Source: Haloarchaeobius sp. HME9146
GTDB lineage: Archaea > Halobacteriota > Halobacteria > Halobacteriales > Natrialbaceae
NCBI RefSeq assembly: GCF_025399835.1
Contig: NZ_JAODVR010000001.1
Coordinates: 3,286,001-3,350,000, forward strand
DNA: 64,000 nucleotides
Direction of reading: 5' to 3'
In this document: positions 43,201 through 51,560 of the stretch, in pieces
Position numbering within the stretch: position 1 is the first letter of the stretch
How the letters are laid out: each line of letters starts with the position of its first letter
The notes under the pieces: generated by a model
Databases searched by the model: none
Told to the model about the DNA's origin: nothing
Seen by the model: the letters and a program-made list of their open reading frames with translations, nothing else
Translations under genes and position numbers: made by a program

Positions 43201-43601
43201 GCCGCGAGCAGTTTGCCGACGGTCCGCTCGATGTCTTCGAACGCGTCGATGTTCATCTCGTCCGTCGTGGCGATGACGCCATGGTCGCCGACGATGACAC
43301 GGCCGAGGTAGCCGTGGTCGAACACCCGGATGGTGAGCCGGTACTCACCGAGTGAGCCGCCGATGTCGTCACGAGCCGCCAGCGTCCCGTACGTCTCCTG
43401 TGAGGTGAACCCCATGCGCTCGTTCTCGACGATCTCGGCCTTGACCTCGCGGAGTTCGCTCTCGGCGGCTTCGAGGTCCTTGCGGATGTAGACGACCTCC
43501 CAGTCGTCGGGCGTGAACACGATGACCGAGCGGAGGCTGTCGCCGAGACCCGTTCGGCAGGTCGAGACGAGCTCCTCTTCGAGTGTGGTGGGTGTTTCCA
43601 T
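43197..43601 (-). CDS. Haloarchaeal conserved protein, DUF7522-like, 134 aa
   Basis: A soluble protein with helical head (METPTTLEEELVSTCRTGL), two beta stretches with RSVIVFTPDDWEVVYIRKDLE (30-50) and RLTIRVFDHGYLGRVIVGDHGV (about 95-116). This is a haloarchaea-only family, I believe DUF7522, of unknown function. The start at 43601 gives the conserved opening. It lies between the K+ channel and an HPP-USP protein, and overlaps the channel gene by 4 bp. Confidence 0.68.
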   Translation of the reverse strand: METPTTLEEELVSTCRTGLGDSLRSVIVFTPDDWEVVYIRKDLEAAESELREVKAEIVENERMGFTSQETYGTLAARDDIGGSLGEYRLTIRVFDHGYLGRVIVGDHGVIATTDEMNIDAFEDIERTVGKLLAA

Positions 43602-43663
43602 GGCAATACTACGCACCGAGGAGATATGAGCACGTCCCTGTCAGGTCCAGCCACCGACCGGGG

Positions 43664-45196
43664 TCACGCGCCCCGGTGGACGATGGCCACGTCGCAGTCG
43701 ATGTCGCGTATCTTCTCGAACGTCGGCGGCGCGATGAACCGCGAGGCGGCGGTCCGGTCGGTGCTCGCGCCGACCACGACGAGGTCGTACTGGGGCGCGT
43801 TCGCCGTGAGGAACCGCCGGATGGAGGAGTTCGAGACGCGGGTCTCGAACGTCGCGTCGAAGGGGTCGACGAGGTCGAGCAGCATGGACTCGGTGGGGCG
43901 GCGCTGGCTCTCGTGGTCGATGCACGAGCAGACGCTCAACTCACCAGCCCGGCCGGTGACGCGCTGGGCGAAATCGAGCATCGCGTGGGCGTTCTGTCCC
44001 GCGCGGGCCACCGCGACCAGCGCTCGTCGCCAGCGGGTCCGTCCAGAGCACGACCGGAACGCGATGACGTCCAGTGGGTCGTCGAACAGCTGCTTGACGA
44101 ACGGGGAGAGGCTGCCGTGTTCCTCCTCGTAGGCCGTGACGACGAGGTCGCAGTTCACCTCGCGGGCGGTCCGGAGCGTGACGTTCGCGGGGCTGGCAAC
44201 CTCGGACGCGACGACGACCTCGCAGGGAACCCCCAGCTTCGTCCGGATGCGCCCGGCGAGCCGTTCGAGTCGCATCGCGGCCTGTCCGGCGACCTGTTCC
44301 TCGGCTTCGTTTTCGACCACCGCGGCCTCACCGTCGGCCTTCTGACCGGCGTCAACTTCCGGCGTGGTCGCCTCGTTCTCCAGGATGGCGTCGGCGGCCG
44401 AGGCGATCTCCTCGTCGCTGACGATGTCGAGCAGGACGACCTTGCCGGCGTCGTGCGCCCCGGCGATGCGGCCGGCGAACATCGCCGTCTCCTCGGCCGT
44501 CTCACCGCGGACCGGCACCAGCACGTGGTCGTCCCCCTTCGTGGTCTGGTAGAGGTACCGGGCACGCTGCTGGTAGAAGTTGCGCTTCCACAGGTAGAAC
44601 GCGCTGGCGACGATACCCGACGCCACGAACACCGACCCCGCGTACTGGAGCAGGAACGTGCCGACGCTGGTCGTCTCGGTGAACACCGGCGCGATGAGCG
44701 CGAGCAGGGCGGTCGAGAACGCAGAAGGCTGCTCGACCGTGAGCCCCCACGTGACCGCACCGGTCAGGAACACCGCGATGGCGGCCGTCACGGGCGAGAC
44801 GACGAGTTCCGTGGTCGAGAGTGGATTCCGCAGGCTGGTGTGGACGGCGACGAAGATGGCCGCGGTGCCACAGAGCGCACCCGTCGTGAGGCCGCCGACG
44901 AACGACAGCGGCGAGGCGTACTTCCCCTCCGGGTCGGCAAAGAGCGAATACGTCCCGGACGCGAGCGGCGGGAACAGCACGAAGGGGAGGAGGTCCTCGG
45001 CGTTCGCGATGGCGGTCACACCCGCGATGAGCAACGGGACGATGACGAGTACCGACAGGTGGACGAGGTTCTTCGTGTCCTCGACCCACCGGCGGAACTC
45101 CCGCCACTCCCGCCGCTCGGCCCGGCGGAGCCGGTTGACGATGGCGTGATACCGCGCCCGGAGGTCCTCCAACACGTCCAGCGGTACCCCCGCCAC
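43664..45196 (-). CDS. HPP-family membrane protein fused to two universal stress domains
   Basis: The 510-residue protein has an HPP membrane part (about 45-205, five or six TM helices; PPLASGTYSLFADPEGKYASPLS carries the family core) and a cytosolic region with two UspA-like folds (about 220-360 with HVLVPVRGETAEE, and 375-510 with RRALVAVARAGQNAHAM and YDLVVVGASTDRTAA). It is likely a transporter with an attached stress-sensing module, ion unknown. A nitrite/anion role is known for some HPP proteins of plants, but that is not shown here. Confidence 0.85.
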   Translation of the reverse strand: MAGVPLDVLEDLRARYHAIVNRLRRAERREWREFRRWVEDTKNLVHLSVLVIVPLLIAGVTAIANAEDLLPFVLFPPLASGTYSLFADPEGKYASPLSFVGGLTTGALCGTAAIFVAVHTSLRNPLSTTELVVSPVTAAIAVFLTGAVTWGLTVEQPSAFSTALLALIAPVFTETTSVGTFLLQYAGSVFVASGIVASAFYLWKRNFYQQRARYLYQTTKGDDHVLVPVRGETAEETAMFAGRIAGAHDAGKVVLLDIVSDEEIASAADAILENEATTPEVDAGQKADGEAAVVENEAEEQVAGQAAMRLERLAGRIRTKLGVPCEVVVASEVASPANVTLRTAREVNCDLVVTAYEEEHGSLSPFVKQLFDDPLDVIAFRSCSGRTRWRRALVAVARAGQNAHAMLDFAQRVTGRAGELSVCSCIDHESQRRPTESMLLDLVDPFDATFETRVSNSSIRRFLTANAPQYDLVVVGASTDRTAASRFIAPPTFEKIRDIDCDVAIVHRGA

Positions 45197-45315
45197 CCAG
45201 TAAAGCGGTTCGTTCGGACTGGCGTGTCTCGCGGGTTCCCCCGACGAAACCGCGTTTCGTCCGGTTACCCCGGGGTTGCCTGCGGTTTATGCGGGTCCGG
45301 TCGCTAGGGTGGTGC

Positions 45316-46050
45316 ATGAGTACCCGAGAGGTTCCGGACCCCGTCGAGCTCGCGGGGCGGTTCGTGCGGGCCGGCAAGACGAGCGGGGACGCCGAGGCGT
45401 ACCGCCAAGCGCTGGCGACGCTGGACCGGCGGGTCCTCCGCCAGCGCGTGACCGACGACGACGCGAAGCGCGCGTTCTGGCTGAACGTGTACAACGGCTT
45501 CGCGCAGGCCCTGCTCCGGGAGGACCCCTCGCTGTGGGAGAAAGCGGGTCTCCTCCCGACCCGCCCCATCTTCACGGACGCCCTCGTCACCGTCGCCGGC
45601 CACGAGTTGAGCCTCGACGACATCGAACACGGCTTCCTCCGGCGCTCGAAGACGACCTGGGGGTTCGGCTACGTCCCCCGGTTGCGCACCGACTCGTTCG
45701 AGAAGATGCACCGGGTCGAGGAGCCGGACCCACGCATCCACTTCGCGCTGAACTGCGGGGCCGCGTCGTGCCCGCCAGTGGCCGAATACACGACGTCGGG
45801 CATCGACGAGGAACTCGACCGGGTGACCGCGTCGTATCTGCACAGTGAGTGTGACTACGACGAGGCGAGTGACGTGGTCCGGGTGCCCAAACTGTTCTCG
45901 TGGTACCGCGGCGACTTCGGCGGGAAAACGGGAATCGTGCGGTTCCTGCAGGAGTACGACGTGGTGCCGGCCGATGCCAGCCCGAAACTGGCGTATTCAG
46001 AGTACGATTGGTCGCTGAAGCTCGGGGCGTACACCGACCTGGAGGCGTGA
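45316..46050 (+). CDS. DUF547 domain protein, 244 aa
   Basis: The family core is visible: KRAFWLNVYNGFAQALL (residues 55-71), GYVPRLRTD, PDPRIHFALNCGAASCPPV (about 137-155, with the paired cysteines) and a C-terminal LFSWYRGDFGG (about 195-205). DUF547 resembles a transglutaminase/papain-like fold; its activity is unknown. The start at 45316 (MSTREVPDP) is likely leaderless and is used over the ATG at 45289 because the upstream nine residues are unlike the family. It is divergent from the HPP-USP gene. Confidence 0.85.
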   Translation: MSTREVPDPVELAGRFVRAGKTSGDAEAYRQALATLDRRVLRQRVTDDDAKRAFWLNVYNGFAQALLREDPSLWEKAGLLPTRPIFTDALVTVAGHELSLDDIEHGFLRRSKTTWGFGYVPRLRTDSFEKMHRVEEPDPRIHFALNCGAASCPPVAEYTTSGIDEELDRVTASYLHSECDYDEASDVVRVPKLFSWYRGDFGGKTGIVRFLQEYDVVPADASPKLAYSEYDWSLKLGAYTDLEA

Positions 46051-46096
46051 GTCGGGTCGGTAGCTGGTTTTACTCCGTGTTCGTGACGGCGAGCAG

Positions 46097-46436
46097 GTGA
46101 CTCACGCTGGCGTCCATGACCGCACCACAGCCTCCCCAGCCGACTCCGGTGCTCGGCTTCGCCTGCGCTCCTCGTCCCTCGCGCGGCTCCGCCGACCAGC
46201 CTCACTGGCGTTCGGCGGCCGGCTACCGCGCGCCACATTCCTGATTCCCCACCGTGGCGCGCGCGGTCGGCAGTCCGAGCACGAGGCGACCGTGTCGCCT
46301 CGCAGAGCGAGGCTACCGACGAAAGCGCGCGAGGGACGACTGGAACGGAGCGAAGCGAAGTGGAGGGAGTCGGCTGGGGAGGGTGTGGCTGCGGTGCTGT
46401 GCGGTGGCGGCCTCCACTGCCATCGGCGCGAGTCAC
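46097..46436. repeat. Long palindromic repeat element, full copy (copy C)
   Basis: About 340 bp bounded by GTGACTCACG on the left and, on the minus strand, GTGACTCGCG on the right. Inside, both arms carry ACCACAGCCTCCCCAGCCGACTCC or its variant, then CGTCCCTCGCGCG and a central GGCGCGCGCGG tract, so the whole folds as an imperfect giant hairpin. It lies between the convergent DUF547 and nucleoside phosphorylase genes. The flanks of this 503-bp gap (46051-46096 and 46437-46553) hold nothing else that I see. Confidence 0.8.
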
Positions 46437-46553
46437 ATGCTCGTCGCCGCCAGCAGCAGAGACAGAGAAACGACCAGAAGCACCGAACTCAGCACTCAGG
46501 ACGGGACCCGACGGTCACGAAACCGAGAACAGTCGAAACGACCGAAACCCGGT

Positions 46554-47285
46554 CTATTCGGCCAGGTCGCGAACCGCTTCCAGCGAGATGTCGATGGCGC
46601 GCCCGACGTTGTTCTTCGCCTTCTCCGGCAGTTCGTCGTCCTCGGTGTCGGTGCCCTTCTGCGTGCCCAGCACGAGGTTCCCGTCGACGGTGCAGATGGC
46701 CCCGGCAGCCAGACCCTTGCGGCGGGCGAGCGTGAACACGGTCGCGGCCTCCATCTCGACGCTGAGGATGCCGGCGTCGTTCCAGTCTTTCACGTACTCG
46801 TCGGTCTCTGCGTAGTAGGCGTCGTCGGAGGCGATGGGGCCGACGTGGATGTCCTCGTCGTTGGCCTCGGCACCGGCGACGAGCGCGTTCATCACGTCGA
46901 AGTCCGGGACGGCGGGGTACTCGACGGCCTCGTACCGTTTGCTGGTACCCTCGTTCTTGGCCGCGCCGGTCGCGACGATCATGTCGCCGATCTCGACGTC
47001 CTCCTGCAGCGCGCCGGTCGTTCCGACGCGGATGAACGTCTCGACGCCGACGTTCGCGAGCTCCTCGACGGCGATAGCGGCGGACGGACAGCCGATACCG
47101 GTCGAGCAGATGGTCAGGTCGACACCCTCGTAGGTGGCGTTGACGACCTTGTATTCGCGGTTCTCGGCGACGACCTCGCTCTCGTCACAGTGGCCGGCGA
47201 TGCGGTCGACGCGACCCGGGTCGCCCGGAATCAGCGCGATATCGTTCACGTCGCCCTCGTCCACGAGGAGATGCGGTTGTGTCAT
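46554..47285 (-). CDS. Nucleoside phosphorylase (uridine phosphorylase family)
   Basis: The 243-residue enzyme has the NP-I phosphorylase signatures: ALIPGDPGRVDRIA (phosphate-binding, about 17-30), FIRVGTTGALQEDVEIGDM (about 85-103) and LSVEMEAATVF (about 180-190). It should cleave a nucleoside with phosphate to the base and (deoxy)ribose-1-phosphate. The base preference, uridine or guanosine, is not decided by the sequence. The next genes downstream in the region include a PfkB kinase and a ribose-1,5-bisphosphate isomerase, which would take the ribose-1-phosphate on. Confidence 0.9.
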   Translation of the reverse strand: MTQPHLLVDEGDVNDIALIPGDPGRVDRIAGHCDESEVVAENREYKVVNATYEGVDLTICSTGIGCPSAAIAVEELANVGVETFIRVGTTGALQEDVEIGDMIVATGAAKNEGTSKRYEAVEYPAVPDFDVMNALVAGAEANDEDIHVGPIASDDAYYAETDEYVKDWNDAGILSVEMEAATVFTLARRKGLAAGAICTVDGNLVLGTQKGTDTEDDELPEKAKNNVGRAIDISLEAVRDLAE

Positions 47286-47346
47286 ATGGCGGGATTCGCG
47301 CAAGCACAGCAAAAAAGGACCGTTCTCCGGCAGGCACGCGACGGAC

Positions 47347-47784
47347 TCACACCGGCAGCAACAACAGCGTCACTGCGGCGACGACCACGCCGTACACCAC
47401 CGCGGAGAACAGCCACTGCTGGAACACTGCTTCGCGCCGGTCCGCGTCGAATCCGGCGCGGGGGAGCACCAGGAAGCCGAAGAAGTTGATGATGAACACG
47501 GTCAGCACCGTGGTGGCGAGGATGACCGTCGACCAGAGGCCGAGCCGGGGTTCGAGGGCGAGGACGCCGACGCCGAGCCCGAAGCCCCCGACGATGCCAG
47601 TGCCGTGGTGGACCACCTGCGCAGCCACCTGTGACACCTCGTCGATGGGCTTACGCAGGAGCTTCGAGGCCGCGACGTATGCTGGCGTGAACCCCTCCGG
47701 CATGAGGAACATCGGGAGGTCCATCGCGAGTGCGCCGACGAGGCCGGCCAGCGTGCAGACGAGCAGCGTATCGACCGCGGACAT
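47347..47784 (-). CDS. Four-TM membrane protein, 145 aa
   Basis: Hydrophobic helices at about 5-27, 62-80, 86-110 and 122-143, with short loops; residues 55-60 carry VVHHGTG, a His pair that might bind metal or haem. No family is recognised. It lies 61 bp upstream of the nucleoside phosphorylase start on the same strand and could be co-transcribed. Confidence 0.7.
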   Translation of the reverse strand: MSAVDTLLVCTLAGLVGALAMDLPMFLMPEGFTPAYVAASKLLRKPIDEVSQVAAQVVHHGTGIVGGFGLGVGVLALEPRLGLWSTVILATTVLTVFIINFFGFLVLPRAGFDADRREAVFQQWLFSAVVYGVVVAAVTLLLLPV

Positions 47785-47821
47785 GCGAGAGAGGTGGGAT
47801 GGTGTCTAGAAAAGTCATCGG

Positions 47822-47980
47822 GTGTCGGCACCGACGGCGAGACCGGCGACCGGGCTGTACCGCGAGACGGAACCAGTGGGGCTGGAGTACACGCTGATCA
47901 TGGGCGGCGTCGCCACTGTCGTCGTATTCCTCGCGCTGTACCTCAACTGGGCGGGCTGGTGGAACGCGAACACCCGCTGA
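47822..47980 (+). CDS. Single-TM microprotein, 52 aa
   Basis: A short frame from a GTG codon: a hydrophilic head with PTARPATGLYRET, then a TM helix EYTLIMGGVATVVVFLALYLN and a Trp-rich end WAGWWNANTR before TGA. The hydrophobic helix and the aromatic C-terminal belt resemble a real membrane protein, and codon third positions are GC-rich as in neighbours. It is divergent from the four-TM gene and convergent with pfkB. Function unknown. Confidence 0.6.
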   Translation: MSAPTARPATGLYRETEPVGLEYTLIMGGVATVVVFLALYLNWAGWWNANTR

Positions 47981-47997
47981 CCTGACTGCAGCAACAC

Positions 47998-48879
47998 TCA
48001 GAACTGCTCGTCCAGGAACGCCTCGACTTCCTCGGTCGTCGGGGCAGCCCGCGCCCCCTCTTCTGCTGCCGTGATGGCCCCGCAGGCGTTTCCGCGCTCC
48101 AGCGCCCGCTCGTAGTCGTCGGTGGTCAAGAGCGCCGAGAGGAAGCCCGCCGCGAAGGCGTCGCCCGCGCCGGTGGTGTCGACCGGGTCGATGCCGAAGC
48201 CGGGGTGCTCGTAACTCGCGTCGGGGGTGTGGACGACCGCGCCCGCCGCTCCGCGCTTGATGACGAGGGTTCGGTCCGCGAACGCGGACTCGGTGTACTC
48301 GTTCTCCAGGACGGTCTTCGCCTCCTTGTCGTTGAGGAAGACGATGTCGGAGTCCGCGAGCGCGGCCGAGAAGTCCCGGTCGGCGAGCCGGCGTCCCGGG
48401 TCGAAACTGACCGTGACGCCCGCCTCGGCGGCGACCTCGGCGATACGAGCCGCGGTATCGGGGCGCTGGCTGGTGAGGTGGACGTGGTCGGCGGCGCGGA
48501 CCGCCTCGGGATCCACGTCGTCGGGGGCGACGGCCTCGTTCGCGCCGTCGTTGCCGAGCACCGCGACCTCACCCGCCTCGTCCACGAGCAGGTACTTGAC
48601 GGTGGTCTCGGCGGCTTCGGCGACGAGCAGGGAATCGAGGTCGACGTCGGCCGCTTCGAGTTCGCGCCGGGCGAGCAGGCCGTGTTCGTCGTCGCCGACG
48701 CTGCCCAGCAACTCGGCGTCGACATCCAGATGCGAGAGCGCGACCGCGACGTTGGCGGCGCTGCCGCCGCCGGAGGCCTGCTGGGAGTCGATGCGGGACT
48801 CGCCGTCTGGCTCGGGGAGGCGGTCGACCCGCAACGTCACGTCCCAGTTGACGTGCCCCGCGGTGAGGACGCGGACCAT
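47998..48879 (-). CDS. PfkB-family carbohydrate kinase (candidate ribose-1-phosphate kinase)
   Basis: The 293-residue protein has the PfkB N-terminal motif GGGSAANVAVALSHL (about 37-51) and the C-terminal DTTGAGDAFAAGF (about 238-250) with the catalytic Asp. The substrate cannot be read off. In haloarchaea and Thermococcus a PfkB kinase phosphorylates ribose-1-phosphate from nucleoside phosphorolysis to ribose-1,5-bisphosphate. With a nucleoside phosphorylase and a ribose-1,5-bisphosphate isomerase nearby, that role is the best inference. It starts two bases before the end of the DUF63 gene. Confidence 0.87.
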   Translation of the reverse strand: MVRVLTAGHVNWDVTLRVDRLPEPDGESRIDSQQASGGGSAANVAVALSHLDVDAELLGSVGDDEHGLLARRELEAADVDLDSLLVAEAAETTVKYLLVDEAGEVAVLGNDGANEAVAPDDVDPEAVRAADHVHLTSQRPDTAARIAEVAAEAGVTVSFDPGRRLADRDFSAALADSDIVFLNDKEAKTVLENEYTESAFADRTLVIKRGAAGAVVHTPDASYEHPGFGIDPVDTTGAGDAFAAGFLSALLTTDDYERALERGNACGAITAAEEGARAAPTTEEVEAFLDEQF

Positions 48880-48880
48880 C

Positions 48881-49753
48881 CTACAGCACCACCGGGAGAA
48901 CCGACAGGAAGGGGAGGCTCGACACGGCTCCCTGGCCGGAGACGGCGAACAACACGAGGTTGTGGATCCCGGGGCCGAAGCCGACGGCGGCCACGAACGT
49001 GAGCAACAGCCGGGCCTGGCGCGGCTCCTCGTCGACGAACTCCTTGAACGCGGCGACGATTATCAGCGCGAGGACGATCTTCACCACGACGAACAGCCAC
49101 CCGCCACCGATGAACTCGGCGGTCGGGAGACGCTCACCGGCTTCGAGGACGTACCGCGAGAGCGCGACGCGTTCGCTGCTCCCGAGGACGTCGTACCCGA
49201 TGGCCGTCGTGACGCCGTCGAGCGTGTGTGCGAAGACGACGAACGCGCCGGTCTTCCCGACGTGGGCGGCCACCTCGGTGTACTTCAGGCTGAACAGGAG
49301 CCAGGCGACCGCCGCCACGATACCGGCGATGACGCCGCCGATGACGGACCAGAACGGCGTGAAGTCGCCCGCGTTGATGGCCAGGAGGACCGCGAACACG
49401 AGGAACATGGCGGCGAAACCGGTTCCGGCGGTGCCCACGGCCCGGTCGACGTGGAAGTTCTGCCGGATGGCGGCGAGGAACGTCATCAGTATCCAGACGA
49501 GACCCGTGAACGTCGCGACCGTGATATACACCGTGATGGTCCCGAACAGCGGCGCAACGGCCTCGGGATAGGCTTCGAGCTGGTAGAGGACGTGGAGGAC
49601 CGCCCCGGTCATCATCCACGGGGCGAACGCCACAGGGGTCCAGTCGGTGACCGGCGGATGGACCGCCCAGGTCAGCGCGGCAACCCCCAAGAATGCCAGC
49701 ACCAGCGGCACAAGATAGACGAGTGGAGGGAGTTCTGCCCCTACAGGTAACAT
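48881..49753 (-). CDS. DUF63 membrane protein, 290 aa
   Basis: Seven or eight TM helices: PLVYLVPLVLAFLGVAALTW (10-29), then PWMMTGAVLHVLYQL, ITVYITVATFTGLVWILMTF and so on to GIHNLVLFAV near the end. HTLDGVTTAIGYD (about 180) and FGPGIHN are the DUF63 blocks, an archaeal family of unknown function. It lies between the pfkB and isomerase genes, with 1-2 bp to pfkB, so is likely co-transcribed with them. Confidence 0.85.
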   Translation of the reverse strand: MLPVGAELPPLVYLVPLVLAFLGVAALTWAVHPPVTDWTPVAFAPWMMTGAVLHVLYQLEAYPEAVAPLFGTITVYITVATFTGLVWILMTFLAAIRQNFHVDRAVGTAGTGFAAMFLVFAVLLAINAGDFTPFWSVIGGVIAGIVAAVAWLLFSLKYTEVAAHVGKTGAFVVFAHTLDGVTTAIGYDVLGSSERVALSRYVLEAGERLPTAEFIGGGWLFVVVKIVLALIIVAAFKEFVDEEPRQARLLLTFVAAVGFGPGIHNLVLFAVSGQGAVSSLPFLSVLPVVL

Positions 49754-49802
49754 GTCCGATATCGTGGGGGCGAACAGAAAGAAGGTTCCGGTACCGGGAC
49801 CG

Positions 49803-50768
49803 TCAGGCTTCCCACGGCCGGTTGGTCTCTGAACCGAACAGGTCACGCATCAGCACCACGACACTCTCGGGCGGGAACTGTCCACGTTCGGTGACGATGG
49901 CGTCGACGTACCGGGGCGGCGTCACGTCGAACGCCGGGTTCACCACGTCGAAGCCGTCGGGGTCGCCCTGTATCTCGGCGCGCTCCTCGTCGGAGATGAT
50001 CTCCGTCTCGTCGCGCATCTCTATCTCGACGGTGTGGCCCGTCAGGGTGTCCGGGTGGAGCTTGAGCGTCTGGGCGGCGACCATCACAGGCGTCCCGCGG
50101 TCGCGGGCGTTCACCGCCAGCCCGGAGGTCCCTATCTTGTTGATGACGCTCCCGTCGGCCGCGATTGAGTCCGCCCCCACGAGGACGTGGTCAACGTCGT
50201 TGAGGTAGCGCCGGGCCGCGCTGTCGACGACGAGGGTGACCGGAACGTCCCACTCGCGGAGCTGCTGGGCCGTGATGTGGCCCTGCTTCCGGGGACGGGT
50301 CTCCTTGACGATGGCCTCGATGTGCTTGCCCTGGTCGAGGGCGGCTTTCACACAGGAGAGCGCGTCGGTCGAGTGACAGTGGGTCATCACCGTATCGCCG
50401 TCTCGCAGGCGGTTCGCCCCGATCTCTCCCAGTCGGTCCTGGGCGTCGTCGAGGTCCCGCTGGAACGACGAGGCGCTGTCCAGTACCGACTGTCGGAGTT
50501 CCTCGAGCGTGTCGCCCTCGATATCGGCCATCACGAACCGGAGGGCGTTGGGCAGGCTGACCGCGGTCGGTCGGGTCTCGTAGAGGACTCTCGCGGCCGC
50601 TCGCAGTTCCGCCCTGAGGGCGTCCGGCGTGTCCGCGTCGCTCTCTCTGGCCTGTGTCGCGAGCGCACCCGCGGCGGCGTCGGCGATGGTCGCCGCCCCA
50701 CGGATCTCCATGGTCGCGATGTCGTCGGCCGTCTCGGCCACGTCGGAATGGACGGTAGGGGAGCTCAT
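49803..50768 (-). CDS. Ribose-1,5-bisphosphate isomerase (eIF2B-related)
   Basis: The 321-residue protein is a member of the eIF2B alpha-type sugar phosphate isomerases. THCHSTD (129-135) holds C131 and GADSI (198-202) holds D200, in step with catalytic Cys133 and Asp202 of the Thermococcus enzyme. Length and RPRKQG (about 158-163) also fit. It turns ribose-1,5-bisphosphate into ribulose-1,5-bisphosphate. No RuBisCO gene is in the window. Part of the nucleoside catabolic set. The start at 50768 is chosen because the longer frame enters the deoC promoter. Confidence 0.93.
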   Translation of the reverse strand: MSSPTVHSDVAETADDIATMEIRGAATIADAAAGALATQARESDADTPDALRAELRAAARVLYETRPTAVSLPNALRFVMADIEGDTLEELRQSVLDSASSFQRDLDDAQDRLGEIGANRLRDGDTVMTHCHSTDALSCVKAALDQGKHIEAIVKETRPRKQGHITAQQLREWDVPVTLVVDSAARRYLNDVDHVLVGADSIAADGSVINKIGTSGLAVNARDRGTPVMVAAQTLKLHPDTLTGHTVEIEMRDETEIISDEERAEIQGDPDGFDVVNPAFDVTPPRYVDAIVTERGQFPPESVVVLMRDLFGSETNRPWEA

Positions 50769-50885
50769 ACCTACAACTCTATCCGGAGCGAACAAAAAGT
50801 GCCCGACAGCCCCGCCCCGCCACCGGCCGAACGCGCACCGCGGCAGAACACGCCGTATTTCACCCCGGCGCGAGAACACCGGGCC

Positions 50886-51530
50886 ATGAACCGTCAGGAA
50901 CTCGCCGCCAGCATCGACCACACCGTCCTCGGCCCTGAGACGACCCTCGACGACGTGCGAGGCGTCCTCGACGAGGCCGCCGAGTACGGGATGAACGCCT
51001 GTATCCCACCGTGTTACGTCGCCGAGGCCGCCGAGTACGCCCCAGACGTGACGCTGGCGACCGTCGTCGGCTTCCCCCACGGCCAGCACGCCCCCCGGAT
51101 GAAGCGCGAAGAGGGTGTCCAGGCGTGGGACGACGGCGCAGACGAACTCGACGTCGTCATCAACATCGGCCGGCTGAAGGCGGGCGACACCGAGGCGGTG
51201 CGCGAGGAACTCGCGGACCTCGTCGCCGCGGTACCCATCCCCGTGAAGGTCATCATCGAGACCGCACTCCTCACCGACGAGGAGAAACACGCCGCCTGCC
51301 AGGCCGCGAAGGACGCGGACGCGGAGATGGTCAAGACCTCGACCGGGTTCGCCGACGGCGGTGCCCTCGTCGAGGACGTCGAACTCATGAGCGAGTACCT
51401 GCCCGTGAAGGCCAGTGGGGGCGTCGGCTCGTGGGCTGACGCGGAGGCCATGTTCGACGCCGGCGCGGTCCGCATCGGCGCATCGAGCGGCGTCGCTATC
51501 GTCGAGGACTACGTCGAGAACGCGGAGTAA
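50886..51530 (+). CDS. deoC: Deoxyribose-phosphate aldolase
   Basis: The 214-residue class I aldolase cleaves 2-deoxyribose-5-phosphate to glyceraldehyde-3-phosphate and acetaldehyde. It has [10 protein letters not shown] (10-19), D89 in [11 protein letters not shown]121 in VKVIIET and the Schiff-base Lys150 in VKTSTGF. It is divergent from the R15P isomerase with 117 bp between, adding deoxynucleoside use to the nearby ribonucleoside route. The start at 50886 gives the normal family length. Confidence 0.95.
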   Translation: MNRQELAASIDHTVLGPETTLDDVRGVLDEAAEYGMNACIPPCYVAEAAEYAPDVTLATVVGFPHGQHAPRMKREEGVQAWDDGADELDVVINIGRLKAGDTEAVREELADLVAAVPIPVKVIIETALLTDEEKHAACQAAKDADAEMVKTSTGFADGGALVEDVELMSEYLPVKASGGVGSWADAEAMFDAGAVRIGASSGVAIVEDYVENAE

Positions 51531-51560
51531 CGTCGAAAAAACCGGGGTCGGTTCGCGGGG

